DNA of 64,000 bases from Chionoecetes opilio (GCA_016584305.1 JACEEZ010013467.1:170001-234000), one strand, 5' to 3'; shown: positions 1-13,410, counted from the stretch's first letter. A program made the numbers and translations. Notes: generated by a model from the letters alone, not told the origin.

Positions 1-180
1 TAAGATGGTCTTAGTCCCCTAAGATGGTCTTAGTAGTGTTCCAAAATGCCGCCCCAGGGTGTAATAGTTAAACTTGGTTTATGGTCAGAAAAGCATTAGG
101 TACTGGACTTGCCATGAACAACACCCTGGTTCTTCAGAGGAGATTTCACACATTAAAATGAACACCCCTGTCAGATGTTT

Positions 181-670
181 CAAAGGTCCGGATCTTCAAG
201 TTGCTTGTGATCCCTGTCTTACTCTATGGTTGGGAGACATGGAGACTAAATAGCGATTTGAAGAGGCGAATCGATGCCTTTGGTAATAAGTGTCTTCGCA
301 AAAATCATGGGTATCGCTAGGATGATTACGTGTCAAATCAGCGATTACACCGTGAGACTGAATCGAGGCTATTACCTGCATAGTCCGTCAACGCCAACTT
401 CGGCTAAATGGGCATGTGGCACGCTACCCTGAAACCGATCCTTCCCATCGGGTTGTATCTGTAAGAGACAATCCGGCGTGGAGGGGGCCCAAAGGGGGGC
501 GACCAGAAGGCTCGTGGGCTGGGGCAATGTTGATGCTTCCTGCCGAGAGTTGCTTGTTCTGGGAAGGGAGCCTGCATGGAGACTCGCGCGTGGTGACCCC
601 CGGGAGTGGCGTCGTAGGGTGGGCGAGGTGACGCGCCCCCCGACGTATAACCCCAATGATTGATTGATAT
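181..670 (+). pseudogene. RTE-like LINE, 3' fragment (reverse transcriptase C-terminus)
   Basis: Pieces in three frames read as the C-terminal end of a non-LTR retrotransposon polyprotein: a PVLLYG-W-ETW segment near 210-245, then ARYPETDP and VRDNPAW near 416-480, and finally REPAWRL, WRRRVGE and the terminal NPND before a stop at 661-663. A short TGAT-type tail (about 654-668) follows, as expected for RTE-class LINE 3' ends. The same protein end recurs at about 12950-13395, so this is a 5'-truncated copy. Frameshifts separate the blocks, so it cannot be active. Bases 1-180 before it show nothing recognisable. The family call rests on pattern recall of this LINE end; the RTE label is the less certain part. 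Confidence 0.75.
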
Positions 671-677
671 ACTATAG

Positions 678-1075
678 CCCGGGTCCCACTATGAGGTCAA
701 GGGGCCACGTCAACCCACGTTATGCTGAAGTGGGTTGACGACGTAAAAACACGCCTTAACGTGATCCTGACTTTTATAGTAACGCGGTTTAACACAGGCA
801 GACGAGGCCTCGTTCCTGACGTTGCGTTATTTTTGAAGAAAAAAAATAATTGTTGGGTCAGCCCACGTCAGTTACCCTGGACAAGTGACGTGACAGTGTC
901 GTGGCCATGACGGGGATCTGTCTTTGTCTGACGTGGCTGACGAGGCATTAACGTCGCTGACGTGGCGATCAGGCTGACGTGAGTTGACGCGAAAAAATTC
1001 CCGCGTCAACCAGCGTCAGCCAATTTTCTCTAACGTGGCTTGACATGGACCCATAACCTCATAGTGGGACCCGGG
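678..1075. mobile_element. 398-bp MITE with about 45-bp terminal inverted repeats
   Basis: The left end begins CCCGGGTCCCACTATGAGGT and the right end is its reverse complement, with the similarity running about 45 bp inward at roughly 85 percent identity. No coding region is present, so this is a non-autonomous DNA transposon. The flanks (CTATAG on the left, ATTAAG on the right) show no clear target duplication, so the superfamily is open. The interior is crowded with TGACGT/ACGTCA motifs. Confidence 0.75.
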
Positions 1076-1124
1076 ATTAAGTGAATGCATGCCCACATAG
1101 GAGATGTATCAGATATGAAAATTT

Positions 1125-1275
1125 AGAGACCTGCAGATGCGGATGTGTATGCGGATGTCCGACTTACTTATTTTGCGGATGCGGATGTATATGCGGATAT
1201 CTGTTTAAATTAAATGGGGTTTTGCGGATGTCACATCTTTACATCCTCACGGATGCGAATGCGGATGCGGACGAT
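1125..1275. repeat. Degenerate GCGGAT hexamer repeat
   Basis: Interrupted runs of GCGGAT and GCGGATGT-like units occur here, with more isolated copies to about 1430. An open frame across it (1081-1518) reads as alternating Cys-Gly and is a by-product of the hexamer. It lies just beyond the 3' end of the hAT transposase remnant on the minus strand and may be part of the non-coding end of that element. Confidence 0.6.
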
Positions 1276-1546
1276 GATTTTTTAAGGATATTGTTAAAAA
1301 TCACCAGTTGTGTTTGTTTTACCCATATGGCAGACAATACTTTTATTACACAATACTGCATATTAAAACATTTAGGTTGTAGGACGAGTTTCAGCCACAC
1401 AAACTGTGTGTTACCGGATGCGGGACGGGGACCGAACTCGCCGTGCATCCACCAACCACTTTCCACATCTTCCACCATTTCGAAAGTGGCTAACTACAAT
1501 TCTATGTGTAACTTATAATTTTACACATATTTAATAGTTAAAGTTT

Positions 1547-1990
1547 TAAGATGGGCAAGTTTTCTTCAAGAATAGCAGTTTTTCTGCCTTCTCTGCCAAA
1601 AGGCGTTTGAATTTGTCGTCGTAGATCAAGCTAGCACCACTTAACAGCTGCTCACTAGGACGCTGCTTGGTGGGCAGCAGATATATTGGCAAGCAGCCTT
1701 CGCCAAATCGGGGTAGGCTACTCTCTCTTCATTTTTTCCCACCACTGCAAGCTGTCTTCACTTGTTTCACTAATTCTCTTTTCCTTATGATACCTCTCAA
1801 TATCGTCCATGATTTTCTTTGCTGCAGAGGTCCCTTCCTCTTTATCATCACTGCTGGAAGCAGGAATTGACGTCATCGCTTCATCTAATGTTTCAACGAT
1901 TTTATTTGTTTACGATGAGTCTTCTCTTCTTCGTATTTTTGCTGGTTCTTCATCGGCCTTTGTTTGTTTAGGGTTCTATTTAGTAATATC
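1547..1990 (-). pseudogene. hAT-superfamily transposase remnant, C-terminal dimerisation region
   Basis: Read on the minus strand, 1990 to about 1770 gives an acidic linker, then EDSLQWWEKM, and after a frameshift PSEQLLSGASLIYDD and EKAEKLLFLKKNLP near 1560-1650. This order (DxLxWW, then a PTLAKLA-like segment, then P-S-E-x-LFS-like, then KAExLLFLxxNLP) is the hAT family C-terminal dimerisation domain found in ZBED-type transposases. At least one frameshift separates the WW motif from the rest. No N-terminal BED finger or catalytic core was found, so this is a 5'-truncated or decayed copy. The family is confident; the exact limits are not. Confidence 0.75.
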
Positions 1991-2324
1991 TTCACACAAT
2001 CTGGCAACTGATGATTTCGCTTGATTAGTGATGTGAGAAGAGGAAAAAAAAAAACTTTTATATTGGATCAAGATATGTTGCAATTCTGTACAAATCTGTA
2101 CTTTCAATCCAGGAAATGATTTTTTTCAACTTCTGCTCACATTATTTGTTTCATGATGTTTACTACCTGCGTTCTTCTGTGCTTCTGTATCTTCTTGTGA
2201 CTCAGTGACTGATTCAGTATCTGGTTCGTGTATTTAATTCAGTTTTATTATTGTATAATTACATACTTTGAACGAGCACTGCAATCTTTGTTGTGAAGTT
2301 TAAAAGGGAAAAGGGCCTACGCAT

Positions 2325-2602
2325 ATGCATATTGCACGCGCACGTGCACGCACACGCACACGCACACGCACACGCACACCCACACCCACACACACACGCA
2401 CACACACACACACACCCACACCCACACGCACACACACGCACACCCACGCACATCCACCCACACCCACGCACACCCACACACACCCACGCACACCCACACA
2501 CACCCACACACACCCACACACACCCACACACACACCCACCACACACCCACCCACACACACACCCACACCCACACACCCACCCACACACACCCACACACAC
2601 CC

Positions 2603-2638
<36 letters not shown>

Positions 2639-2640
2639 CA
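2325..2640. repeat. CA / ACACCC simple repeat
   Basis: About 315 bp of CA dinucleotides interspersed with ACACGC, ACACCC and CCACCC units. All six frames are open through it and give spurious His/Thr/Pro or Val/Cys/Gly proteins. I treat none of these as genes. Confidence 0.95.
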
Positions 2641-2900
2641 GGGCAGACATTCAGAGAGAGTTAAAGGGCACGGTGTTTAGCTTAACTAACTTCCTCTATT
2701 TGTACAACCCGGAAGTCGCGGGGATTCTGGTACGAGATATGGCAGTGGCGCTACGGTGTCACTATGGGCTTCGATAGCTGATTGGCTGAGCGCGTACAAT
2801 TATGTCACAGCCTCGCCAGCGAATCACATAGTATTTCTCAAAAAGTTTCAGCCAATCACAAGGCTTCCACGCTCTCAGCTGTGTTTATAAACAAATTTAT
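2641..2900. other. CCAAT-rich promoter-like segment of unknown owner
   Basis: Contains ATTGGCTGAG (2781-2790), a reversed CCAAT box, then GCCAATCACAAGG about 70 bp further on and a TTTATAAAC TATA-like string near 2884. The motif CCAATCACAAGGCTT also occurs in the inverted-arm element at 24358-24372, so it may be shared transposon sequence rather than a host promoter. No coding start follows on either strand. Confidence 0.25.
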
Positions 2901-2944
2901 CATCCACACCAAAATGCTCCACCCTTCTTCCTCCTCCTCCTCCA

Positions 2945-3287
2945 CCTCCTAGCTTCTCCTTCTCCTTCTCCTTCTCCTCCTCCTCTTCCTCCTCCTAACC
3001 TTTTCTTATAGCAGTTGGTAGTAGTTGTAGTAGTAGCAGCAGTAATAGTAGTAGTAGTAGTAGCAGTAATAAAATATAAGCCGTGTTTTTGTCGTCCAAG
3101 CATCGTTTTAGTACGAAGACCACTCCAATAACACTTGCTGAAATGTGTTACACGGCTTATATTTTATTACTGCTGCTACTACTACTACTACTATTACTGC
3201 TGCTACTACTACAACTACTACCAACTGCTATAAGAAAAGATTAGGAGGAGGAAGAGGAGGAGGAGAAGGAGAAGGAGAAAGGAAGGA
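2945..3287. repeat. Trinucleotide-rich palindrome (about 140-bp arms)
   Basis: The left arm (about 2945-3085) and right arm (3150 to about 3287) are near-perfect reverse complements. Both join a TAG/CTA trinucleotide block, the string AACTGCTATAAGAAAAG and a GGA/GAA-rich block, with a 64-bp loop between. The compound microsatellite has been copied as an inverted unit rather than expanding independently on each side. Confidence 0.9.
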
Positions 3288-3729
3288 GAAGGAATATAAT
3301 TATGTACCTTGTCTGTGTCGCGGAGCCGTGTGTGGTGGTGTATGGTGTGGTGAGTCATGGTGAGATGCCACCGTTCGCTACTCGGCCCATCACCCCATAA
3401 CAAACTCATCATGAGCGGATGGCATTGTAATATGGCCTAATTTCATTTGTATACTTGCCCTGTTCAGTTCTTGAGTCAGAAAACATCATATATACTCAAT
3501 TTATGAGTATTTTTATGTATATTGCGTGCTCCACAACTGCCTGTAGGCAGTTGCCTGTTTTTGACAGCTCAACGTCTTTAAGTACGTCATCAATCTGCCC
3601 ACAGAATGCCAAAAGTTGCCCAAAACAGCTGTTGGAAGTCGCTAGGTCGTGAAGACCGGAAGTTAGCATCTCTGAATGTAGCCCCTTGTAGATAGGGAGA
3701 GATTAGCCATGCTCCGACAAATCAGGTCG

Positions 3730-3800
3730 CGCGTGATTGGTCAGTTCAGGTCACGTGACTCCAAGGTGCCATGTTGCCTCTATAAAGCTGCTGCCTCTCG
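3730..3800 (+). promoter_or_regulatory. Promoter-like region upstream of the THAP exon
   Basis: Within 70 bp lie a reversed CCAAT box (GTGATTGGTC, 3734-3743), a palindromic E-box (TCACGTGA, about 3751-3758) and a TATA-like CTATAAAG (about 3779-3786), in the right order and about 170 bp before the THAP start codon. The motifs are seen; their activity is inferred. Confidence 0.4.
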
Positions 3801-3955
3801 CTCTCCCCTCACTGCCAAAGCCGTCTGTATGTAATAGAGACGGCTTTGTCACTGCCCCAGGACAGTGCCCCTCAGTCAGCTCTCACTCTCTCTCCTCAGT
3901 GATACAAAACTACTCGTACGTGCTGTTGTTCATCGATGTGTACTTGAACTCTATT

Positions 3956-4108
3956 ATGGTCTGTTGTGTGGCAGTGGGTTGTGCAGTACAACCTGGGATG
4001 GGTAAAATACTGCACAGATTTCCCAGAAATCCAGATAGACGACGACAGTGGGAAATTAAAGTCAGACGTGAGAAATGGAGACCGCACAATAATGCCTACA
4101 TATGCTCG
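3956..4108 (+). CDS. THAP-domain protein, first coding exon (partial)
   Basis: From ATG 3956 the frame reads MVCCVAVGCAVQPG..., then ILHRFPRNPDRRRQWEIKV, RREKWRPHN and ends YICS. This is the N-terminal half of a THAP zinc finger: start-proximal Cys, a second Cys five residues on, the FHRFP-like block and the Trp/Pro motif near residues 40-44. THAP domains bind DNA through a C2CH zinc site, and the second Cys/His pair would lie in the next exon. The exon ends at a strong splice donor, GTAAGT (4109-4114), and no continuation is visible before the repeats that follow. THAP domains occur both in host regulators and in P-element- or Kolobok-type transposases; this exon alone cannot decide. Confidence 0.7.
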
Positions 4109-4139
4109 GTAAGTACAATTTTTTTTTGCTTGTGTACCT

Positions 4140-4175
4140 GTACAGGGTGTCCCTAAAGTCTGGACACATAGGACA
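4140..4175. other. Possible mariner-like transposon end
   Basis: ACAGGGTGTCCCTAAAGTCT, continuing to GGACACAT, resembles the outer end of Tc1/mariner-type elements and starts just after the THAP splice donor. The matching opposite end was not found in the window, so it may be a truncated insertion. Confidence 0.3.
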
Positions 4176-4204
4176 TTCATTAACTATAATTGAATTTTCA
4201 CCAT

Positions 4205-4420
4205 CACCATCCGATGGTGACCACCAACCTCGGTGGTGGTGGTGGTTGGGGTTTGGTGGGTGGTGGTGGTTGAGGTGGTGATTGTGGTAGAGTGGGGGTG
4301 GTAGTAGTGGGGGGTTTTGTGTTGTGGTGGTGGTGATTGTGGTGGTGGTGGTGGTGATGTGGTGGTTGTGTTGATGGTGGTGGTGTGTGTGATGGTTGGG
4401 TGTTGAATGGCACATCACCA
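4205..4420. repeat. GGT/GTGGTT-rich simple repeat
   Basis: Imperfect GGT triplet repeats on the plus strand; the minus-strand frames give His/Pro/Thr-rich spurious peptides (for example 4062-4424). No gene supported. Confidence 0.9.
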
Positions 4421-4454
4421 CCATATATTTTAATATATATTATTATATATATAT

Positions 4455-4695
4455 TTTATGGGAGGCGTGTGTAGGGCGTGTGTGGGGTAGGGGCGTGTGT
4501 GTAGGGGCGTGTGTGTGGTAGGGGCGTGTGTGTGTAGAGGCGTGTGTGTATAGGGCGTGTGTGTGTAGGGGCGTGGGTGTGTAGGGCTGTGTGTGTAGGG
4601 CGTGGGTGTGTAGGGCGTGGGTTTTGTGGGGGCGTGGGTGTTGTAGGGGCGTGGGTGTGTGGGGCGGGGGAGTGTAGGGCGTGGGTGTGTGGGGT
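4455..4695. repeat. GGGCGTGTGTGTA-type minisatellite
   Basis: About 17 variable units of 11-16 bp built on TAGGGGCGTGTGTG and TAGGGCGTGGGTG. The plus strand has repeated G-runs and could form quadruplex-type structures. The minus-strand open frame 4430-4738 is an artefact of the repeat. Confidence 0.9.
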
Positions 4696-4712
4696 GAAAT
4701 TTTATTAGGGGT

Positions 4713-8027
<3,315 letters not shown>

Positions 8028-8262
8028 GATGTAGGGTGATGGGTAATGGGTGAGTGAATGGGTGGGGTGATGGGTAATGGGTGTCAGGTGATGGGTGAGT
8101 GAATGGGTGGGGGGTGATGGGTTGGGGGTGATGGGTGATGGGTTGGGGGTGATGGGTGATGGGTGAGGGAATAGGTGGGGGGTGATGGGTAATGGGTGAG
8201 TGAATGGGTGTGTGGTGATGGGTAATGGGTGAGTGAATGGGTGTGTGGTGATGGGTAAGGCG
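8028..8262. repeat. GGGTGATGGGTAATGGGTGAG minisatellite
   Basis: Units of about 15-39 bp assembled from GGTGATGGGTAATGGGTGAG and TGAATGGGTGTG or TGAATGGGTGGGG. The minus-strand frames give Pro/His/Thr repeats with no support as genes. Confidence 0.9.
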
Positions 8263-8269
8263 TTAATAC

Positions 8270-8326
8270 ACACATTTCTACATCCATGATTTCAGGAAAG
8301 TTAGAAGGGGCTATCTGGAGAGTCTG
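8270..8326 (-). repeat. Dispersed repeat R, truncated copy 1
   Basis: The reverse complement of this segment matches 34488-34543 and 43980-44037 almost exactly (core CTCTCCAGATAGCCCCTTCT). The copy stops abruptly at CTGTGT, where the hairpin segment begins. Confidence 0.8.
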
Positions 8327-8329
8327 TGT

Positions 8330-8410
8330 TTGGTGGGCCGAGGGCCCACCAATAGCCCTCCGCAGGAGCTAGCCAAAAAGTCCGCCCGGAGGGCGGCTTT
8401 TCGGCTAGTT
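8330..8410. repeat. Two adjacent GC-rich hairpins
   Basis: Hairpin 1 (8330-8352) has 10-bp perfect arms TTGGTGGGCC/GGCCCACCAA around GAG. Hairpin 2 (8367-8410) pairs GCTAGCC, AAAAG and CCGCCC with GGGCGG, CTTTT and GGCTAG around a short loop. They look like stacked terminators but lie in eukaryotic repeat DNA with no gene leading into them; a rolling-circle transposon end is another possibility. Confidence 0.7.
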
Positions 8411-8850
8411 CATAATAAAATCATTATTATATTATTAGAAGACTGATCAACAGCCCTCATTTTTTTCTGTATGATTCCAATTATGTATATTGTAATGAAG
8501 TCCTTACAAAAAATTACAAAGTATCATTAGTAAAAGATGAAAAGAAAATGATTGAATAAAACACAGAAGCACACCAAAGAAATAGAGAAGACTGGAATGG
8601 CCTAGCAGAAGAAAGTATAGCGTTAGGAAAAGTGCATGTAGGAAAGTGTACATGAACAAATATAGATAGCTGTGTGGAGACAAGACATCACGAGCATAGC
8701 TTATATAGGTCCTGTATGCTACGACTAGGTCAATATAAACATCTTGTATGTTTTCATTTTAACCTGATGGTGATAAACATACGTCATACAATGTACAAGT
8801 AGCCTCGTCAAGGAGCAACACTGAAACCTTACAATGCGTGGGAGACTCAC
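8411..8850. other. Unassigned intergenic or intronic DNA
   Basis: AT-rich, no repeat match in the window and no coding region. If the CARD-like exon that follows is real, this is its downstream intron on the minus strand. Confidence 0.5.
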
Positions 8851-9000
8851 TTGGAATGCCTTGAGGCCCTTGGCAGGCAGGCTGTCCAGGAGGGCGTAGG
8901 TTCTCTGTGCCGGGGAAGGCTGCCCACGGATCACAGCAAGGGCCTCACCTCACATCAAACCAGTGGTCCTCAAGAAGGCAATGAGGCGCTCGGCATCAAT
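8851..9000 (-). pseudogene. CARD-like exon with an in-frame stop
   Basis: On the minus strand a 150-bp segment is bounded by an acceptor (ATAATTTTGCAG, just above 9000) and a donor (GTGAGT, 8850-8845). It reads IDAERLIAFLRTTGLM, a TGA stop, then GEALAVIRGQPSPAQRTYAL and LDSLPAKGLKAFQ. The end matches the CARD death-fold pattern (A-x-x-LLD-x-Lp-x-KG-x-x-AF), and the first helix has the usual spacing. CARD domains mediate assembly of apoptotic and innate immune complexes. The exon length is a multiple of three and the frame resumes after the TGA, so one base change, a pseudogene or a sequencing error would explain it. No neighbouring exon was found. Confidence 0.5.
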
Positions 9001-9160
9001 CTGCAAAATTATCACAGTTTTATCAATCATCATTATCTTCACTATCATTATTATTAGAATTTACATAAAAAAAAAATCGCCTATCGTGAAATCATTCTGT
9101 AAGTATATCTAGGATGTGTATGTTGCATAAGATATTTCATAGATAACAGGAGAAAATGGA

Positions 9161-10060
9161 TGTGACACTCCGCAACTATAGTATACGCGCGCTGGACGCT
9201 GCAGTACTGGCCCAATGGTCAGTCTGCTGGCCCCTTCACTTGCTGCATATGACTATCATATAGACTGGTTTATCAGTATATAATGATATACTGTAACCTT
9301 GGTAAATGTTTGTTCTATAATATTATCAAATAAAAAACAATAAAACACGCTAAAGTAATGCCATTACGAGACTGAAGAAATATGCATAAACTTAATATTC
9401 ACTTCAACTCTTCGCCATTTAAAACTTTGCGAGTCAACTTTTATCATGAAGGGTATCAATAGAAGCGCAACTTTATTAGCTTTCCATTGATATATTTCGT
9501 TTTCTGATAAATGAATTAAAAACCTGAATAAATTAGCGTTAAATAAATATAAAATCATCAATGGGTAATTTTCCCGTTTGATGGGGTTTTTTTTTATTTA
9601 GTTAACGCAAATTTTATACAAGTGTGTTCATTTATCGGGAAAACGAAATAATATGTAAATAAATAACTCATAAATGGGGAAAAAAATTACCCGTTTGGTT
9701 TTTTATTTTTTTAGTTAACGGAAAATTTATGCATGGGGGAAATTTAAATTTTATCAGAAAAAAAACATAAATGGCAAGCTAATAAAATTGCGCTTCTTTT
9801 GAAAACTTCATGAAAACGTGACTCGCAAAGTTTTAAAGGCGAAGAGTTAAAGCGAAGTTTATTTCTTCAGAATCTCGTAATGGCATTTCTTTAGTTTTTT
9901 TAGTTTTTTTTTTTGATAAATTATAAAAAAACATTCGAAGTTTACAGTATACATAGTACTGATAAACCAGTCTATATGATAGTCATATGAGCAAGTGAAG
10001 GGGCCAGAGATGACCAGGGGGCAGTACCAGCGCCAGCGCGCGAGTTGCGGAGTGTCACAC
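9161..10060. mobile_element. 900-bp foldback element
   Basis: The ends are inverted: TGTGACACTCCGCAACT at 9161 and its reverse complement ending near 10060. The arms pair over most of their length, through GCAAGTGAAGGGGCC, ATAGACTGGTTTATCAGT, AAACTTTGCGAGTC and CGAAATA-type segments, around a centre near 9600. No coding region. A fragment of the same family lies at 30020-30105. No clear target duplication. Confidence 0.85.
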
Positions 10061-10430
10061 CAGTTTACGTTATTAGGATATTTATATGAACGAATTTTCG
10101 GGTTTTACACTTTTATGAACTTTGGAAGGGGCCTTGAGAAAGGTGCGGAAAAAAAAGATAACAAATTATTATTAATCTTTATTTTTTTTTTTTATTCCCA
10201 GTATGGGTAAATGTCCCAGTAGGGTTTTAAATAGGGGGCAGCCTGGGGTTAACCCCCTCAGGGGGTTCTGCGTCCGGGGCCACGGTGAGCAAAAGGCCAA
10301 TCCCTGAATAGTTTGGGTTTGGGGGGGGGGGGGGTTTGCAACCCTTTCCCTGTAAAAAAAAAACTAGCCACAAACATATTAAGAGGTGAGGCCGGGGCGC
10401 GGTAATCGCCCCCCCCGACCCGGTTTGGGG
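10061..10430. other. GC-rich segment with homopolymer runs
   Basis: Includes a run of about 15 G near 10321. Possibly the 5' untranslated part of the LINE that follows; no coding signal. Confidence 0.3.
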
Positions 10431-10619
10431 GGGGGCCCGACCATGCAAACCCCTCCTATGCCACGGGGGGAAGGGTCTGCCTATGACGAGGCGGGGAAAG
10501 CCTCGGGAACCCGCACTTAAATCAAGTGGGGGGCCCCCTAGCCCAACTTTTTCTTATGGGGGGGCCCGGGGGGTGCAGGGCGGGCCCCTGCCCGTCGAAT
10601 CACCCCGGGGGAAAACCCG

Positions 10620-13410
10620 CGGGGGTTCTTCGTGTGGGCTCGTGGGCGTTCTGAGCCTCTCAGACGATCATCGCTCCCTCCCCTATCGGGTGAGCTCAGT
10701 AGGTAGGGTGGATATAGGGGGACTCTCGAGACGAGGGGGGCCTGGCAGGGGCGAGACTAGCGGGGGGGTTACACCTACTACGGGTCCGGCATGAGCAAGG
10801 GTCCCCGTGAGGGGGAGTAGTAAGGGGCATCCCCAGCAAACTGAGCCGTCAGTTTTTGAGGTACTCCGGTTGATGAGCGATAATGGGGTGAGGTGAAACA
10901 CACTCGGGGTTTTCAGTCTTTGTTGCTTGTATACCGAGATGGTAAAGCTGAAGAAAAGGGAGATTTTCTACCCAAAAACCGACCGTTTTAGACCGTTCCT
11001 CCCGGGACACATCATTGTTTTGGGCGCCCAAATGTACTACTGGCACTGTGAGAGAGGGCTACGAGTTGTGTGTTGGCCCCCAGGGCTCCGGTCCAGAAAC
11101 CCCAACAGTTCTTGCTTTTGAACTTTGAAAGGGCCCAAAAGGTTGAGAATTGCAGGTTTTGGTATCAGAGACGAGCTGCACCGGGGGACAGGGTATAGTA
11201 ATCCCGGGGGGTGCTAAGGAGACGCCCAAAATCCTCTTTAGTACCTTTGGAGGACCCTCCAGAATGCAGGGTTTTCCCGGAGTGTGAGTCTTGGAACAGA
11301 TCACAGACTTGTTGGTACATTTAAGTTTCATTAAAAGTCCAGAAGAATTCATGGGGTAACCATACTGTGTTTCATTTGAAAAAACTGAAGGACTTGACAT
11401 GTGCTCTGAGTTTTCAGTGGCGTTTCAAAGGGTTGATGGCTCGGTGCTCTGGGGTCCTGTAGAACTGTGGGAAACCTTCAAACGGAAACTCTAAGGCGCC
11501 AAGGAGTGTATTGGGGAGCGCCCGAGGTCAAGGCGGGGTTTTTGTCCGACGGAGACGCTGGAAAATCGAGGAGAGTCCGCTGCCAGGCTGGCGGGAAAAC
11601 CGGGACCGCCAGGGCTCGTCACGCCGGGACTAGAAACTCCTGAGGAGGACAAGGAGAGGTATGTCAGGAGTCCGCTGAGGATGTCGAGGGTCTTTTGAAC
11701 GCAATGACCCCGCCCCGCCTCCCGACCCCTGAAGAAGCTCCGTTCCAAGTCCCTTCTGGGGCGAGGCTATTCGAACAGCAGATGGGCGCCTCGGTCGGAC
11801 ATGGGTGGGGGGTCGTTGGGGGTGAGTACTTTGGGCGTTGTTTACGGTGGACCCTCCCCAAATGAGTAGTTCACACCACGGGTTACAGGCAGTGGATGTA
11901 TCCCCCATGACGAAACCGACCCCCTCTTGACGAAGCAGAGAGGCGTAGCAAAGTTTAAGGGGGGAAAGGCAGCTGGTTGGTTTTTAATATCAGTGCGGAG
12001 TCCTCAAAGTGGGGGAGGCCATGATCCCCGGGGGTTTCATGTTGTCCTGACTGCCGGTGGAATCAGGTACCCTTCCCCGACTGGAAAAAGGGGGGTGGTG
12101 TCCCTAATGGGAAAGGGGGAAAGGGACGTCGGACTCAACAAATTTCCGCGGTATTTCATGTCAGCGTACCGGCAAGGTGTTGCCCATCTATTTCTGACAC
12201 GAATTCGCAGATTGGTGAAGCATCAGAGACCTCAGCAGTCTGAGTTCACGCCGGGAAGTCAAAAAACGGACCGACCCAGCGCTTCGTGTCTGTGGAACCC
12301 CCAGTGGTTTCGACAGGGGGGTGCTTGCATTTGTTTATCCAAGAAGGCGTTTGATCGTGCAGGGAGTCACTCTGGGCTTCTGCGACTTTTGGGGATTCCC
12401 GCAAGGGCTATTTGGGTTTTATAAAAAGGTCTGATTCTGGTGTGAGGCTGTGAAGGGGTGGGGCAGGTGATCCAGTTTTTCTGTGAATACAGGGGTGAGG
12501 AAGGGTGGTCCTTGCCCCATCATTTTCAACGCTTGATGGACTGGGTATTGGACAAGGTTTTAGATCAAAGTGATTGTGGAGCATCCGTCGGCAACACCAA
12601 AAATCACGGGTTGTTTTTTTCCGATGAGCAGTAATCTTTTCTGAGCGCGGAGGTCCTGGGTGGCTCTCGAGGCGTGCACGAGGGGCAAAGCCTTTGGGAT
12701 TGCGGTTCCCGGCTCAAGACCCAAAGGGCCCGTGTTTGGAGATTTCTGATGAAGCAGACAGTTTTTATGGTGTGGCGAGGACATGAGATCCTGGAAAGTT
12801 TTTCATACCCTTGGGGCGCAGTCCATAATGGGCGGCGGGTCACGTCAAGAAGCTTAGGCGGATTTGGGATAGCCCCGGTGTATGGACTGCTCAGGGGAGT
12901 ATTGGGTTGTCGGTACCTGTGCAGGAGGGGGCAAAGACCGGATTTCAAGTCGCTTTGTGTCCCCGTCTTACTCTATGTTGTGAGACATGGACACTAAAAG
13001 TGACTTTAAGGAAATCAAGCCTTTTGGGAATAAATGTCTTCGCGAATCATGGGGTATCGCTGGGATGATTACGTGTCAAATCACGATTTTCAGTGAGAGA
13101 ATCGGCCTATTTCCTGATAGTCCCTCAGCGCCCCAAATTGGTATATGGATGTGGGACGCTACCCCGAAAACCGACCTTCCCCTCGGGTTGTATCGTAAAA
13201 GACAATCCCCGGGGTGGAGGAGGCCAAGGGGGGGCCCACAAGGCTCGTGGCTGGGGCAAGTTTATGTTTCTGTCGAGAGCTGCTTGGTAGGGAAAAGGGG
13301 CCCGCATGGGAACTCACGCGTGGGACCCCCCTGAGTGGCGTTGTAGGGTGGGCGAGGGGACGCGCCCCCGGCGTATGCCCCCAAAAGATTTTATTGATGA
13401 TTTATTATTT
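10620..13410 (+). pseudogene. RTE-like LINE, nearly full length, heavily decayed
   Basis: Blocks in changing frames follow LINE ORF2 order. Endonuclease: LSLSDDHRSLPYRVS, then VDIGGLS (about 10651-10750), later YTEMVKLKKREIFYPKTDRF and HIIVLGAQ (10927-11040; the usual LGDFN motif is altered). Linker: VELWETFKRKTL and ECIGE (about 11460-11520). Reverse transcriptase: KFKGGKAAG (about 11951), LLLTRIR-like and KHQRPQQS...FTPG (12190-12260), KKAFD, GIPAR (to 12424), then MDWVLD, GASVGNTK (about 12537-12605). C-terminus: CRYLCRR, REWRRRVGE-like end near 13370. It would encode an APE-type endonuclease plus reverse transcriptase. The copy at 181-670 shares its end. Extra G and C runs break the frame throughout, some perhaps from sequencing. 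Confidence 0.75.

Noticed and set aside
1081..1518. 145-codon Cys-Gly-rich protein
   Set aside because: Produced by GCGGAT hexamer repeats next to a hAT remnant; the rest of the frame has no pattern.
2259..2777. Open frames over 100 codons on both strands (His/Thr/Pro and Val/Cys/Gly repeats)
   Set aside because: They follow from the CA/ACACCC repeat, which has no stop codons in any frame; no start context, domain or splice signals.
8330..8410. Bacterial-type intrinsic terminators, implying contamination or transfer
   Set aside because: The surroundings are eukaryotic repeats and no bacterial gene leads into them.
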